From NCBI GenBank assembly GCA_030549495.1, contig JAUIRK010000475.1, forward strand, positions 62,001 through 126,000: a stretch of DNA of 64,000 nt. Direction: 5' to 3'. Within the stretch, counting starts at the first letter, position 1. Each line of letters opens with the position of its first letter. Below are positions 1-10,481 of the stretch, in pieces. The translations under genes and the position numbers were made by a program. The notes beneath the pieces were generated by a model. The model was given only the letters and a program-made list of their open reading frames with translations. It was not told where the DNA came from and ran no database searches. The stretch is from Nectonema munidae. Taxonomy: Eukaryota; Nematomorpha; Nectonematoida; Nectonematidae.

Positions 1-815
1 ATTAAAATACTTGATAAAAAGTATGGAGGCGGTCATATCAAGTTTATACATAAGGAAGGCCTATTGAGTTAAGGAATGAATATCACGGATCTGAGAGAAT
101 TTAGTTTAACATTTGTTTCGACAAAACTTTCAAGAAAGATATAGCAAATATAAACTTACATTTTTTTATAAAAACTTTTTTCGCTCTAATTTTAAACATT
201 ATAATTTATCAGGTTTCACATATGTGCTATAAACACGTGGTTGAACGTTTTTTATCAATACATTTTATTCAAGCGAGCAGAGAATTGAATTACTCCTTTT
301 AATAAACCCTCGACAATAAGAGAAAAAATTCTTTGGCATATTCAAAAGTAGAACACCTAAATATAGTGAAATCAGTCACGCATAAAATTACAAGATTTTA
401 TAAGTTCTCTTTTACTCTATATCATTTTCTCTAACACGATATTCTTTAGTATAAATAAAACTCTACCGCTCACCATATGTGAAAGTGAAAGAAGCCTTTT
501 ACTTTTAAGATCCTCAATACAAACAAGACCAACAAGTTTGCATAAATATTTATAAATATGAATTACATTCTTCGATTTCATTATGGGAAAATGGAAAATA
601 TGAAATTATATCCTAAGCAATTAATTCTTCTATTTTGTTCACGTATTGTTGTTTTCAATTTCTCCATAAGTATAGCATAATTCTTGAAAACCTAATTCGC
701 TGTATTCTGGAATAGTTTGTCATTTTGTTTTTAAGAACAACTTTGATAACATATGGGGCTATCTTTATTATCTTATATGTTTTTTCTAACACGCTTTTCC
801 TTTTTTGATGTGTAG
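1..815 (+). other. Last intron of alpha-catenin (partial)
   Basis: This AT-rich stretch precedes the last alpha-catenin exon. It ends in a pyrimidine-rich tract and a tag acceptor at 813-815. I see no other gene in it. The short open frames here lack any recognisable domain and match chance expectation. Confidence 0.7.
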
Positions 816-1193
816 CTCGACAGCGTGACATCTCTGATTCAAGCAGCCAAAAATTTGATGAGTACTGTGGTTTTAGTCGTGAAATCCTCATATGTCGCTT
901 CCACGAAGTACAGGAGTCGAATCAACAATCCCAACATCTCATTTTCCCAACCGGCCGAACAGTGCCCATCCTCTTCTGCCGCCAATACATATGTGAGTAC
1001 TTCTGTTGGAAAGAGTAGCATTTGTGAATCCATTGCCAACATCGTATGGAAGCTAAAACCGCCAGAGAAGAAGCCGTTATTCGAGGACATCACCGTTGCC
1101 GAGTTGAATCAGGCCGTTGTTAGGCGCGTTCCGTCCGTGAAAAAACGAGAAGTCTCCTCTAAAATGCTGGATGACTTTCAACAACGCCTCTAG
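816..1193 (+). CDS. Alpha-catenin, last coding exon (partial gene)
   Basis: This is the C-terminal end of alpha-catenin, which links the cadherin-beta-catenin complex to F-actin at adherens junctions. The exon begins after the acceptor at 815 and reads LDSVTSLIQAAKNLM, then VVKSSYVASTKY, then WKLKPPEKKPL. These match the end of the vinculin-homology actin-binding domain and the conserved tail of alpha-catenins. The stop TAG is at 1191-1193. Between ASTKY and the WKLK block there is a Ser-rich stretch longer than in vertebrate proteins. The final tail (VVRRVPSVKKREV) loosely follows the basic RR...KK tail of the family. Earlier exons lie outside the window. Vinculin itself is excluded because its C-terminus has a different ending. 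The identification is firm; only the exact acceptor is inferred. Confidence 0.93.
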   Translation, partial: LDSVTSLIQAAKNLMSTVVLVVKSSYVASTKYRSRINNPNISFSQPAEQCPSSSAANTYVSTSVGKSSICESIANIVWKLKPPEKKPLFEDITVAELNQAVVRRVPSVKKREVSSKMLDDFQQRL

Positions 1194-1655
1194 AACAAAA
1201 TGTCTTTCACTCCTTCTTCATGGCTCTTTCACGCAGTTCATTTGATTCCATCTTCTTTCCCTCATCTTTTCTTATGCCATACAAGATGCGGCATCTTTAT
1301 GTACATATATTTATATTCATATTTATTCGTGTGACATCTTTACTATTCCAACAAAAACCCTGATTCATCCAACCAATTATTATTTGCCTGCCAAATCATT
1401 TCCAAATTTTGAAGCATATTATTTTTCTGTGACACATGCTATTTCATTCCTTTTTTAAAGTGTTGTGAACATAAAAGTACAATTCCATTTTATTTTCCTT
1501 TTCTTCTAAAAGATTTGTTTTTTAATCTTACAAATATAAATCCTTATATTTTTAAGCGCCAAAATTTATTTATTTTATTTTTTGTACTGTGTTTTATAAT
1601 TATTTTGTATTAAAAATGAAATTTTGTAATAAATATTTTTGTGATCTAAATAGTG
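1194..1655 (+). terminator. Alpha-catenin 3' UTR with poly(A) signal
   Basis: A T-rich 3' UTR follows the stop codon. A canonical AATAAA lies at 1628-1633, followed within about 25 bases by a TG/T-rich stretch typical of a cleavage site. Confidence 0.65.
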
Positions 1656-3060
1656 TTATTTGTCTTTTTTTTAAACAACAGGCTTCCCAGTAGAGTTCGG
1701 AAAGTGCCGACATTTTCGTTTAAAGAAATAAGAAATTACCGAAAACGATAACGACAGCTGTAATCCTTATAAACTTTTTCTTGTTTTTAATATTTGATGT
1801 AAATTCATCAACTGTATTCATCTTTTCAATGTTCACCAAATAAAAATCATATTTACGAGGTATTTTAATTTTTGTTTGAAAATGTGTTAAACGCTTGTTT
1901 AATTTTGATATATTTGAAAACATTTGAGCAAATTTTGTGTGAATTTCTTCCAAAACTTTCACCTCATTTATGTATCCAAAGTTTATTTTTTAAAAATAGT
2001 AATACATTTTTTTCGAAAAAATTAACGAAAATAACGATAACGAAAACTATAAAAAAATCCTATTTTAACGATAAAGATAGTGTACCGCTTTTTTGTTCAA
2101 AGTAACGATAACTGTATCGATGTTAATAGTAAGTAACGATCCAAACCCGTCTTCTTTTCCAAGACTATGATTCCTTCACAAATTTTGATATTTTGGATAG
2201 ATATTTCATATACCCAAACCGTTTTGGATTTATATATATTTGAACTAATATTTTTTTAATTAAATAAAAATCCTTGTCTGAAGGAAAATACAGGCACACA
2301 CTTTGATACGTTGGCGTTGGAGAAAAACTAACTACAAATTTGAAGTGTTACTTTTCAAAATTAAATTAGCAATGTATCGCTTTAATTCCTCTAGTTCTAC
2401 AATCTACGCCTCAATACTACATAACTCGTTTCTTGCATCTTTCAGTGTTTTTCTTACTTTAAGAGTACAGCAAACTCGCACTTAGGTTCGCATCCCAGAA
2501 AAGTACGCAAAAATGCTTTGAGAATTTGAAATTCCATTTTTTTTTATTTTACTCGATAAAATCAGCAAAATAAAAATGAAAACTTTTTTTAAGCACTTGT
2601 GAGTTGGACTTGTATACCGAGAGACAACAATTAGTTTTGATCTTCAAAGGGAATTGGTCTGTAGCGTTGTTTTAAGCTGACAAAAGAATTGTTATTTTTA
2701 AGAACACATCATACTATTAGTTGTTTTCATCAGCATGAAAAAAACATTTCTAGCTCGTTTTCATAAACACACATATTCATAGACTACATTGTGGCAGAAT
2801 TTTATTCATGAAATTAATTTCTTCTTTGCCATTCTCTTCTAAAGTGAACAGTTGAGCATTCTGGCAAATGTGCTTTTTATTGTTACATTCGAAATTGAGC
2901 CACATGCTAACTTGACACGCGGGCAGAATCGAACAAATGAACTGGATTTCCAAAAGCAATACCATAAAAAAAAATTTTAATAAAAGAGAGGGGGAGGGGT
3001 TTCAAATGCAGTGAAAATTCAGTCTTAGAAGGAATATATAAAATCTTTTTTTTCATTAAT
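1656..3060. other. Intergenic, AT-rich, possible old repeat
   Basis: No gene is visible. Between about 1688 and 2155 the motif aacgataacg recurs at 1743-1756 and 2030-2041, with related pieces to 2140. The two outer edges (gtagagttcgg and the complement of ccaaacccgtctt) weakly resemble each other, so this may be an eroded TIR element. I could not confirm target duplications. Confidence 0.3.
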
Positions 3061-3066
3061 ATAATG

Positions 3067-3170
3067 CAGATTTGAACTATATTTAATCAGAGGCAGTAAT
3101 GTAGCCACTATTTTGAACAAAACTCCATACATTTTGCAGTGGGTCAAGTATTATGGAGGTAAGAGAACAT
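3067..3170 (+). repeat. Dispersed repeat, copy 1
   Basis: About 90 bases containing atcagaggcagtaatgtagc match a second copy at 26838-26930 in the same orientation, with scattered mismatches. The core cagtRatgtagcca resembles the CAGTGGCGTAGCCAG end of the hAT-like element at 50153-50681. It is probably a fragment of a related transposon. Confidence 0.6.
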
Positions 3171-3629
3171 CAATCTAGCGTCATTTCAAATCTAATAATA
3201 AACATTTTCAATGCTTTTTATGGTACGCTTAAATTTACATTTTTCTTTACCCCAAGGTAATAAGATGCCGTAAACGCATCATTTTCAAGAACATGTCTAG
3301 TATGTGTGGCTAATTCGGACCGTAACTTTATAAACATTAAGCTAAATAGAATATTTATTATATAATAATATAAGTTTAATTTATTTATATAATCAAATAA
3401 ATAGAAAGAATAAGAATGGAGAAATCGTTTTCAGGGGATCATGGCGCTATATGTTATATGCGTTTTGCCTACTTTCGTTCACACCCACGTTTTTAGTCGA
3501 TTCATTCTGGTAAAAAAAAGGACGGATTAAACGAGAGTGCTATCTAAAAGTAAAATCAATATCACTCTCTCACTGAAAACCAATTGAACGGATGAGAATA
3601 CTTGTGATTGAAGGAATAATAAATATTCT

Positions 3630-3635
3630 TTTATT
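3630..3635 (-). terminator. Candidate poly(A) signal for the PP2C gene
   Basis: AATAAA on the minus strand, about 140 bases downstream of the PP2C stop codon. It fits by position only. Such hexamers are common by chance in AT-rich DNA. Confidence 0.35.
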
Positions 3636-3776
3636 AAAAATATGTCTAATTCCATTAGGTTAAAATAATGTGTAAAATTCTCATTTCATATGATATACTA
3701 AAAAATATAAATAATTGAAGACGAGGTATAAAATTTGACTATTATATAAATGCATCGAGTTTCTATTTTTAAAATA

Positions 3777-4664
3777 TCAAACTATATCGTCTTCATCAGA
3801 TTTAGGGTAGACAACAATGATTGTAGCATTGTCCCCATTACTTATATCATGTGATTTTTTGGCGAGATCCTCGCTAAATGATTGGTTGGTGCGCTTTTCC
3901 GAAAAAGAGCGAAGTATAGCGGCATCAGTTACTTGATTCCAGAAGCCGTCAGTCGCGATGATGAAGCAGCAGACATTGTACTTGTGGAGTGGAAGAGATG
4001 TTGTCGAAGGAACATTGGATATTATCGGTTTGTACAGACAATCGCCTATCGAACGTGTCACGTCCAAGACACCATTGATGCGCAACTTGCCTTTCACGGG
4101 AAAAACCACTCCATGCATCTTCCTCACTCTCTCTACTTCAACGCTCTGAGATGTGTTATGTGGTGTGGGAGTCATGTCAATCAAGCGGTATTTCGGGGAA
4201 TCAACATTCGTCTCGTTGGCGTCAATAACCGCCTTCAAGAGAGAGTCTCCAAGCCAAGCGACATAGCACGTATCATTGGCGAGGAGGAGAGTACACACCG
4301 TGCAACCACAAGTTTTAGCGCGCGGATGCTCTTTTTGGAAATCTTCATCTGTTTTAACGATCCCCTCTTTCAACGCTTCCTCGATGTCGAGGGGGAAATG
4401 GGCGGAATTTCGTACATTCGAAAACAAACGGGACGAAACGAATTTGGAAGCAGTATCCCCGCCATGCCCGTCAAAGACGGCGTAGAAGGAGAAGTGGCTG
4501 TCAGACATCACGGATTCTTCAACTCCTTTGTGATTGAGAGAAGACGGTTGGTAGTGTTGGTCGCGATTGGTGCTTTGCGTGGAAAAGGCATTGTCTTCAA
4601 AGACACAATACTTGTCTTCCATGTATCGTCGACTGTTTTGTTGGAGAGTGACATAGTGCTTCAT
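3777..4664 (-). CDS. PP2C-family protein serine/threonine phosphatase
   Basis: A metal-dependent phosphatase of the PPM/PP2C family, 295 residues from the ATG at 4664. The family motifs are all present in order: RRYMED (12-17), FDGHGG (64-69), CGCTVCTLLL, WLGDSLL, DVTRSIGD, ATDGFWN (about 237-243) and NGDNATIIVV (about 276-285). The Asp residues that bind the two metal ions are therefore kept, and the enzyme looks catalytically competent. The domain fills almost the whole protein; no signal peptide or membrane segment is visible. The whole domain lies in one exon. Its base composition is clearly richer in GC than its flanks. The frame stays open upstream to 4709 without another ATG and is preceded there by a pyrimidine-rich tract ending in tag, so an upstream exon is possible. 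The subfamily and substrate cannot be assigned. A long antisense frame here is a codon shadow. Confidence 0.9.
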   Translation of the reverse strand: MKHYVTLQQNSRRYMEDKYCVFEDNAFSTQSTNRDQHYQPSSLNHKGVEESVMSDSHFSFYAVFDGHGGDTASKFVSSRLFSNVRNSAHFPLDIEEALKEGIVKTDEDFQKEHPRAKTCGCTVCTLLLANDTCYVAWLGDSLLKAVIDANETNVDSPKYRLIDMTPTPHNTSQSVEVERVRKMHGVVFPVKGKLRINGVLDVTRSIGDCLYKPIISNVPSTTSLPLHKYNVCCFIIATDGFWNQVTDAAILRSFSEKRTNQSFSEDLAKKSHDISNGDNATIIVVYPKSDEDDIV

Positions 4665-4711
4665 ACGATGACGTAAGGATTGCGGTAAGGAAATATAGTG
4701 TGCTAGCACTA

Positions 4712-5850
4712 TTGAAGAAAATGATTCTAAAAATATAAAACAAGGTACGAAATTTGAGGATTATAAATTGACTAGTTGATTTGAAAAGTGAGACAAGAGT
4801 AAAAAGTGGCGACAAAGGAAACAAGTAGGGAATTTACTTCAAATATTTCCCATATGCTAATTTTTTTAATTTATAATGCATATTTTGACATTATCAGATC
4901 ATCTATCTCATTATCAGGTCATATCATTTTCTAGCATCGATGCATGAATGATGATCGAGCCAAGTTTTTTTAGTTAGATTGATATATTCACACTCCTCCA
5001 CTCATTTAAAATTAGTGCTATGAGTAATAGAGGCTTGAGCAAAATGCATTTAAATTCAATAAAATAAGAATAGGATGTCCAATGTCTCGTTGAATGGAAT
5101 GGTGATTTTGTTTGGATAAATTTAATGTATTGGAATCTTCAGTATTTTTATTTTTATTGATTAAGCGAAATAAGAAAAACATTTACAAAAAGAGAATGAA
5201 AAAAGTGAAAATGAATAATAAATAAAATGTATAACTTATAGAAGCAAAAAGGGTCGTCATGTATATTACGCTAGATATGACAACTTTCGCTAGGGATTAG
5301 ACTAAAAATAAAGGAAATTCAAAGATGCATAAACAAAATAATACAACTTAAATTAAATGAGATGACTCACAGATTCAAATAAAAAATCTATTTTCAAAAC
5401 AATTATGAAGAAGGTAGAATGAAGGGGGGAGAGAATGCAAGTTAAGTTTTCTTACTCCGCTAACTAACTGAGATTAAATCTATTGATATTTAAAATAAAT
5501 ATAACATTGCTACAATCGCATAATTTACAAGCGTGATCCTCATTCTCACCGTATACGTCTCTCATCAAGTTTGGTAATTTTAAGCTTATTTTAAAATTTT
5601 GTGGGGTGTATACTGCACCGGTTCTCATACTATTTAAAAAACTAATTTTTATATTATATTTTATTCAACAGCGATTTTTTGTTTTAGACGGTAGGCAAGC
5701 ATTTATAAATAAAGAGATTTTTTAATTGTAAAGGTTTTAATTTTAATCAATACTTCATGTATGTAGTCGGGTTTATCTTTGTTAATTTAAATTGGATTTA
5801 TCAATATTACTATATTAAAATGTAGTGTTTTTGATATCTATATTATAATA
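4712..5850. other. Intergenic, no gene seen
   Basis: AT-rich sequence with no recognisable domain, terminal repeat or RNA gene. It presumably holds the promoter of the minus-strand phosphatase gene, but no TATA or initiator motif stands out. Confidence 0.5.
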
Positions 5851-5857
5851 AGCTAGC

Positions 5858-6130
5858 GTGTGTGTGTGTGTGTGTCTGTGTGTCGCTGGAAGCATTCTGA
5901 TTGGTTGAAATTATTATATGTTTTGGGTGTTTTTTTATATGGTGTGGTGAGTTTATATGTGTGTGTGTGTTTGAGGTTTTTTTATTGGGTGAATTTTTTA
6001 TATTTTTTATGGGTTTTTTTATATGTGGGGAGGTTTTATATATTTGTAGTGTGGGGGTGTTGGGGGATTTTTTTTGTTTGAATATTTTTTTTTTTTTTTA
6101 TTGAAAAAAAAAAAAAAAAAAAAAAAATAT
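5858..6130. repeat. GT-rich low-complexity block ending in poly(T)/poly(A)
   Basis: A (GT)n microsatellite decays into a G/T-only stretch of about 200 bases. This is followed by a T tract and then an A tract of about 25 bases (about 6104-6127). The plus strand is nearly free of C and A up to about 6090. The two open frames across it (5860-6104) are low-complexity artefacts. Confidence 0.85.
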
Positions 6131-6284
6131 TTTAAAAAAACCCTCTATGTTATATTTTATTTTGTCATACACATCTGTGGTATAACACACAAACTTTTGC
6201 TACAATTATTATAATTAAATGTTTATATTTTATTAACGCCGACTAGTCAATTTTGATCTTGAATTTTATTATATTAAATTTTTA

Positions 6285-8075
6285 GGCAATATGCCTAGTT
6301 AACGTGAAGTCAGTGATAGAAATCATCCAATTTTTGACAGTCAATGAACTGCCCTTGAGAGGTCATAAAGGTAATGTTAGCAATTTAGACGCAGACAAAA
6401 TTGAATCTCCCAATGGACTTTTTTAAGATTGTTTGAACTTACCATGAAAAAAGATAATAAATTAAATGAGGTAAAATCTTTTACATTGAAATTTATCAAA
6501 TAAAACGATTTGTTTTTTTGAAAATTTGGTATAAATTATTGATTTTTTATGAGAAATTTTAACAATTGTAGCAATGATGAGATTGATTAGTAATGAAGTG
6601 AATATATCTTTTGATTTTTTTGAAGGAAAACAAGGTGGAGTAAGAAACATCATAAATATTGAGCTTGGAAGAACAGTACCTTTTTTACACTGTTTCAATC
6701 ATCAGCTCCATCTTTCTATTACAAACACGTTATCTACAAACAGTTAAGTTTCAAAAGCGTTAGCACTTTGTAAAACGCTGTATAGATTCACAAAAAAACA
6801 GAAAGTAGCTAAATATTATAATGGGCGTACAATGAAAAGACTTCTAGATCAAAGATGGACGAGTCGCCTAGAGACGATTACAGTAGTTGTCGATAACTAC
6901 CATGAATTACGAAAACGTTTGCTCGATTGTTGTAAACCAGATCTAATGCCATGTTCAGAAATAAACATCAAAGCTGAAGGAAAGTTGTCGCAATTTGAAA
7001 AGCCAGTTTATTTTTGCATTACTATACTTGAACTGATGTCTCCACTGAACACACATGCCCAAGTAAATTCTACTGCGTAAATGTGTTTGATAACACATTA
7101 TTATGATGATACATGTTAGGTATAATATACTTTAAAGTCTTATGATAGCGATTTCAATTGTTTTGCAACTATGGTTAATGCTCTTCTTGAATCATTGACT
7201 TCTTTACGTGAAAATGATATTTTTTTCAAGGATATGAAACAAAAATCACTTGAATTCACTAATCAAAAGGAAACATCTCTGCTTCATTCTAAAAGAACAG
7301 AAAAATTGGCATCCCGGTTAAAAGATTCGATAACTCTTAACACAATTGGCTTTCGTCAAACTGATGATTGCTATGTTGGTATTTATAATGAAATCATTGA
7401 TACATGGATTTGTAATATCAATCTAAGGCAAAATACTTATACTTGATTGCATATGAACTTTTGCTTTTATAAAATTTATGAAAATTTTTGATTTGGAGAA
7501 CGCAAAGACGCTGTTTTTAAGGCTCTAAGTTGTTTATGTCCCTCTAATTCCGATTTTTTCAATTTTGAAGCAAAAGAGTGCTGGCTGACCACCATTTAGG
7601 AATTAGTACTGATTCAATATTTTGGAGTGAAGTCGAAGTTAGTAAAAGATATATTTTGAAAAATTTGAGACAAAAAACAAGAAAGAGATCACGATAATTT
7701 CTTCAATAAAACTAGAAAGGTATACAATCTATACATCGGTATGAACACAAGATTCAATTATATTTTTTTCATATTCTGTAGACCTTTTTCATCTTTCAGG
7801 TGCCTTAAATTTTGGTGTTAGTACCGCTTCGTGTGAAAGAAGTTTTTCATTTTTAAAGCGAATTTTGTCTGAGCCAAAGGACATCAATGATGCATAAAAG
7901 AAAGCGAAATCTAATAATTTTGGGGTATTTGAGAGATTATACTAATAAGATAAACTATGATAAAATTCTAAAAGTTTTGCCAGCAAAACTCGTAGGCTTC
8001 AATTATTTTAAAAGTAATTTATATTTTTTTTTATCATCCTGCGTGGATTACCACTTCGTGACTAGATTTTTTTAG
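6285..8075 (+). mobile_element. Degenerate hAT transposase (ZMYM1-like type)
   Basis: A broken hAT-superfamily transposase in pieces along the plus strand. About 6320-6430 encodes ELPLRGHKGN, matching the GLPLRGH motif of ZMYM1-like hATs. 6780-7080 encodes YYNGRTMKRLLDQRW and RLETITVVVDNYHELRKR. 7171-7446 is a middle-domain piece. About 7800-7980 encodes NFGVSTASCERSFSFLKRI, the hAT C-terminal dimerisation motif, followed by a helix ending in INYDKILKVL. Several stops and frame changes separate the pieces, so no product is made. I did not find its terminal repeats. It is inferred to be old. Confidence 0.8.
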
Positions 8076-9300
8076 AAGTTGACAAGTTGTTTGAAAATAA
8101 ACTGCCTTTTTGAACATGCCTTTGTGGTTGATTTTTAAACACTCTCCCCCTTGTTCTCCTTCAATCTACACCGCCTTGACTGGTGAAGGAACTTATACCG
8201 TGTATAGGGTTACTAAATGATGTAGTGAAGTTATTAATTTCATGTTTCAGTATATTTTCTATTTAAAGAATAATAGTGTACAAAAAGTATATATGAAAAG
8301 CTTGAGTAATCATTAAAGCTACAATTCTATATAAATAAATATGCATAAAAGGTGTAGTATTTATCAAAAATTTTCAATGTGTTTTCAATTTTTCAAAAAG
8401 ACCCTTTAATATGGAAAAATTGGAAAATATTCTTAATTACTTTTCCTACATCTTATTTAGTTCAGTCAGACTTTAGCAGCTATCCAACTGTTGTCAAAAA
8501 CTCTAAATCGCCTTGCAATATTTTTAAACTCAAATATTAAAAAACTAGTAGAACAACACCAATCACAAGCTTCTCAATAGAGCAATGCAACAGAGAACTT
8601 TTTTTAAACAAAGTACTTATTCAATTTTTTGTTTAAAAAAGAAAAACTTAAATCCACATCCTACGTCAACAAGCTGCTAAGAACCATTCATTAGTGAAAA
8701 TCAAAAATGTCAACTGTCCGTGAGACAAAAGACTGCAAATTTCGAGCCCAACTGTCAAATATAAATATAGGTGTTTAAATCTGGTAAAATCATTCATTAT
8801 AAAAGTTTATTTTCTAAATTTCTAATTACATAAAATAGGTGAATAAATTTTTGAATACCAAAAAGTTTCATTTATATCTCTTTGTTAGACTTCATTTAAA
8901 AACGAAATATCATTTTAAACAAATTGAATAGCAAGAAAAGGACACTAAATCCCCTGTAACTAACTATCTTTTACAATTAACAATCATCTAACTTGTTAAA
9001 TTTAGATAAAAAAAATTCTTAAAATATGAAAAGATTTAATACTAATACATATTATACAAATCTAAATCAAATAATAGAAATATACCATTTTCAAAAAAAA
9101 AACAATAAAAAAAGACATGTTTAAGTGGAACAATAAGAGAACATCAAATTATTTTCTCAAATTTCTTCTTTCTCAAATTTCTTTTTTTGCTCTAACTTTA
9201 ATGGCTGATTTTTATTTTCAATTGATCCCTGTCTCAAAACAAAAATAAAAGTAATGATTAAAAAAGAGTGCTGAGTTCAACATCTATACAAACTATTAAA
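8076..9300. other. Intergenic, no gene seen; may include LINE 5' UTR
   Basis: AT-rich sequence without domains. The last 100-200 bases before 9360 may be the 5' UTR of the LINE, but I found no target duplication that fixes its left end. Confidence 0.4.
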
Positions 9301-9359
9301 TAAAAAAATAGTTTCTATCTCTTGAAAAGCTTAATTTAACTCATTCAACTTTTTCTTCG

Positions 9360-10481
9360 ATGATCATGGATATTGCTAATATTGTTGAGATTGCGAGAAA
9401 TAGCGAAATTAAATCACTTCTCTCAAGAGAAATTTCTAAAGAAAAGGTATGTGAAGCTCTCATCTATGTTCTAAAAAATAAAGATGATGCAATACTAAAT
9501 CTTAGCAATAAAGTTGATAAGGTACATGATCCGTTCCTTTCTTTCAAGTCGATAATTACTGATGTTGATGATAAAGTGAACAAGCAACAAGCAAGCAAAT
9601 CTAATAACCAAGATCGTAAATATTTCAGTTCAACTGTTCAAAATGATTTATCTATTAGAACGTATTCAAGTGTGGTTAAGGACAACAACAAGAATATCAA
9701 TAATGCTTTTGATTCTACGTTGTCTGTTTTAATTCCTAAGTTCTTCAGCGAAACTGATGGCAAAGATAACAAAAAAAAGATTAATGATAAGTTAAATCCA
9801 ACTAAAAATAAACTTCGTTTGAAGAAATTTAAGAGATTAAATAATGGGTCTCTATTAATTGAAAGTGACTCTCCAGCAAGTCTACAAAGTTTGAAGTCCT
9901 CTTTAACAAATTCCAATATTCCACATGAAGAAATGAAACCTAAAAGCCCCTACTTTTGTTTAAAAAATTTTGATTCCGATGTCTCTATTGAAAACATCAA
10001 ATCAAGTATTGCTGAACAAAACAATATTGAAATCTCAAAGATATTAAATGTTTTCAAGTTTCGGAATCGATGGAACTCTAAAGTTTTCAATGTAGGTATC
10101 AAATTTCATTTTGATGTTTTAAAACAATTATATCATAATAAGTTCATTTATATTGATTGTATTGCACATCCCTTGGAACTTTTACGTAGTCATGTTAAAG
10201 TGTGTTTTAAGTGTAATGGGTACAATCATTTAGCTCGTGAATGTAAAACTTCCAAACCTTCTTGTAGATATTGCAGTCATGATCATTCGTCTAATTCATG
10301 TGAGAATAAGGAAAATTTGTTATGCATTAACTGTTCTAAAAGTAAACTTGAATGTCAACATGTGTGTAATTCGTCTAATTGTCATTCTTTAAAAAAAAGA
10401 CTAGATGATTTAAATAACTTAAATATGTCAAATTTCAAATTATCCTTGAGAAATTATCCGCCTTACTTTGTCCATGAGTAA
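9360..10481 (+). CDS. LINE ORF1, gag-like nucleic-acid-binding protein
   Basis: A 373-residue ORF1 protein that should bind the element's RNA in the ribonucleoprotein. The N-terminal third is Lys/Asn/Ser-rich with helical stretches. A middle region (about residues 155-270) with FCLKNFDSDVSIENIK resembles the RRM-like part of jockey-type gag proteins. Residues about 281-345 hold a Cys/His cluster: CFKCNGYNHLAREC is a clear CX2CX4HX4C knuckle, followed by CRYCSHDHSSNSC and CINCSKSKLEC as variant knuckles. The start ATG at 9360 is followed by a second in-frame ATG two codons later. The stop TAA at 10479-10481 overlaps the ORF2 start. The frame is complete. Confidence 0.88.
   Translation: MIMDIANIVEIARNSEIKSLLSREISKEKVCEALIYVLKNKDDAILNLSNKVDKVHDPFLSFKSIITDVDDKVNKQQASKSNNQDRKYFSSTVQNDLSIRTYSSVVKDNNKNINNAFDSTLSVLIPKFFSETDGKDNKKKINDKLNPTKNKLRLKKFKRLNNGSLLIESDSPASLQSLKSSLTNSNIPHEEMKPKSPYFCLKNFDSDVSIENIKSSIAEQNNIEISKILNVFKFRNRWNSKVFNVGIKFHFDVLKQLYHNKFIYIDCIAHPLELLRSHVKVCFKCNGYNHLARECKTSKPSCRYCSHDHSSNSCENKENLLCINCSKSKLECQHVCNSSNCHSLKKRLDDLNNLNMSNFKLSLRNYPPYFVHE

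Noticed and set aside
3882-4676. 264-codon plus-strand open frame
   Set aside because: It is antisense to the PP2C gene, shows no domain, and stays open because of the codon pattern of the real minus-strand gene.
5860-6104. Two plus-strand open frames rich in Val, Phe and Gly
   Set aside because: Products of the GT-rich low-complexity block; no plausible protein.
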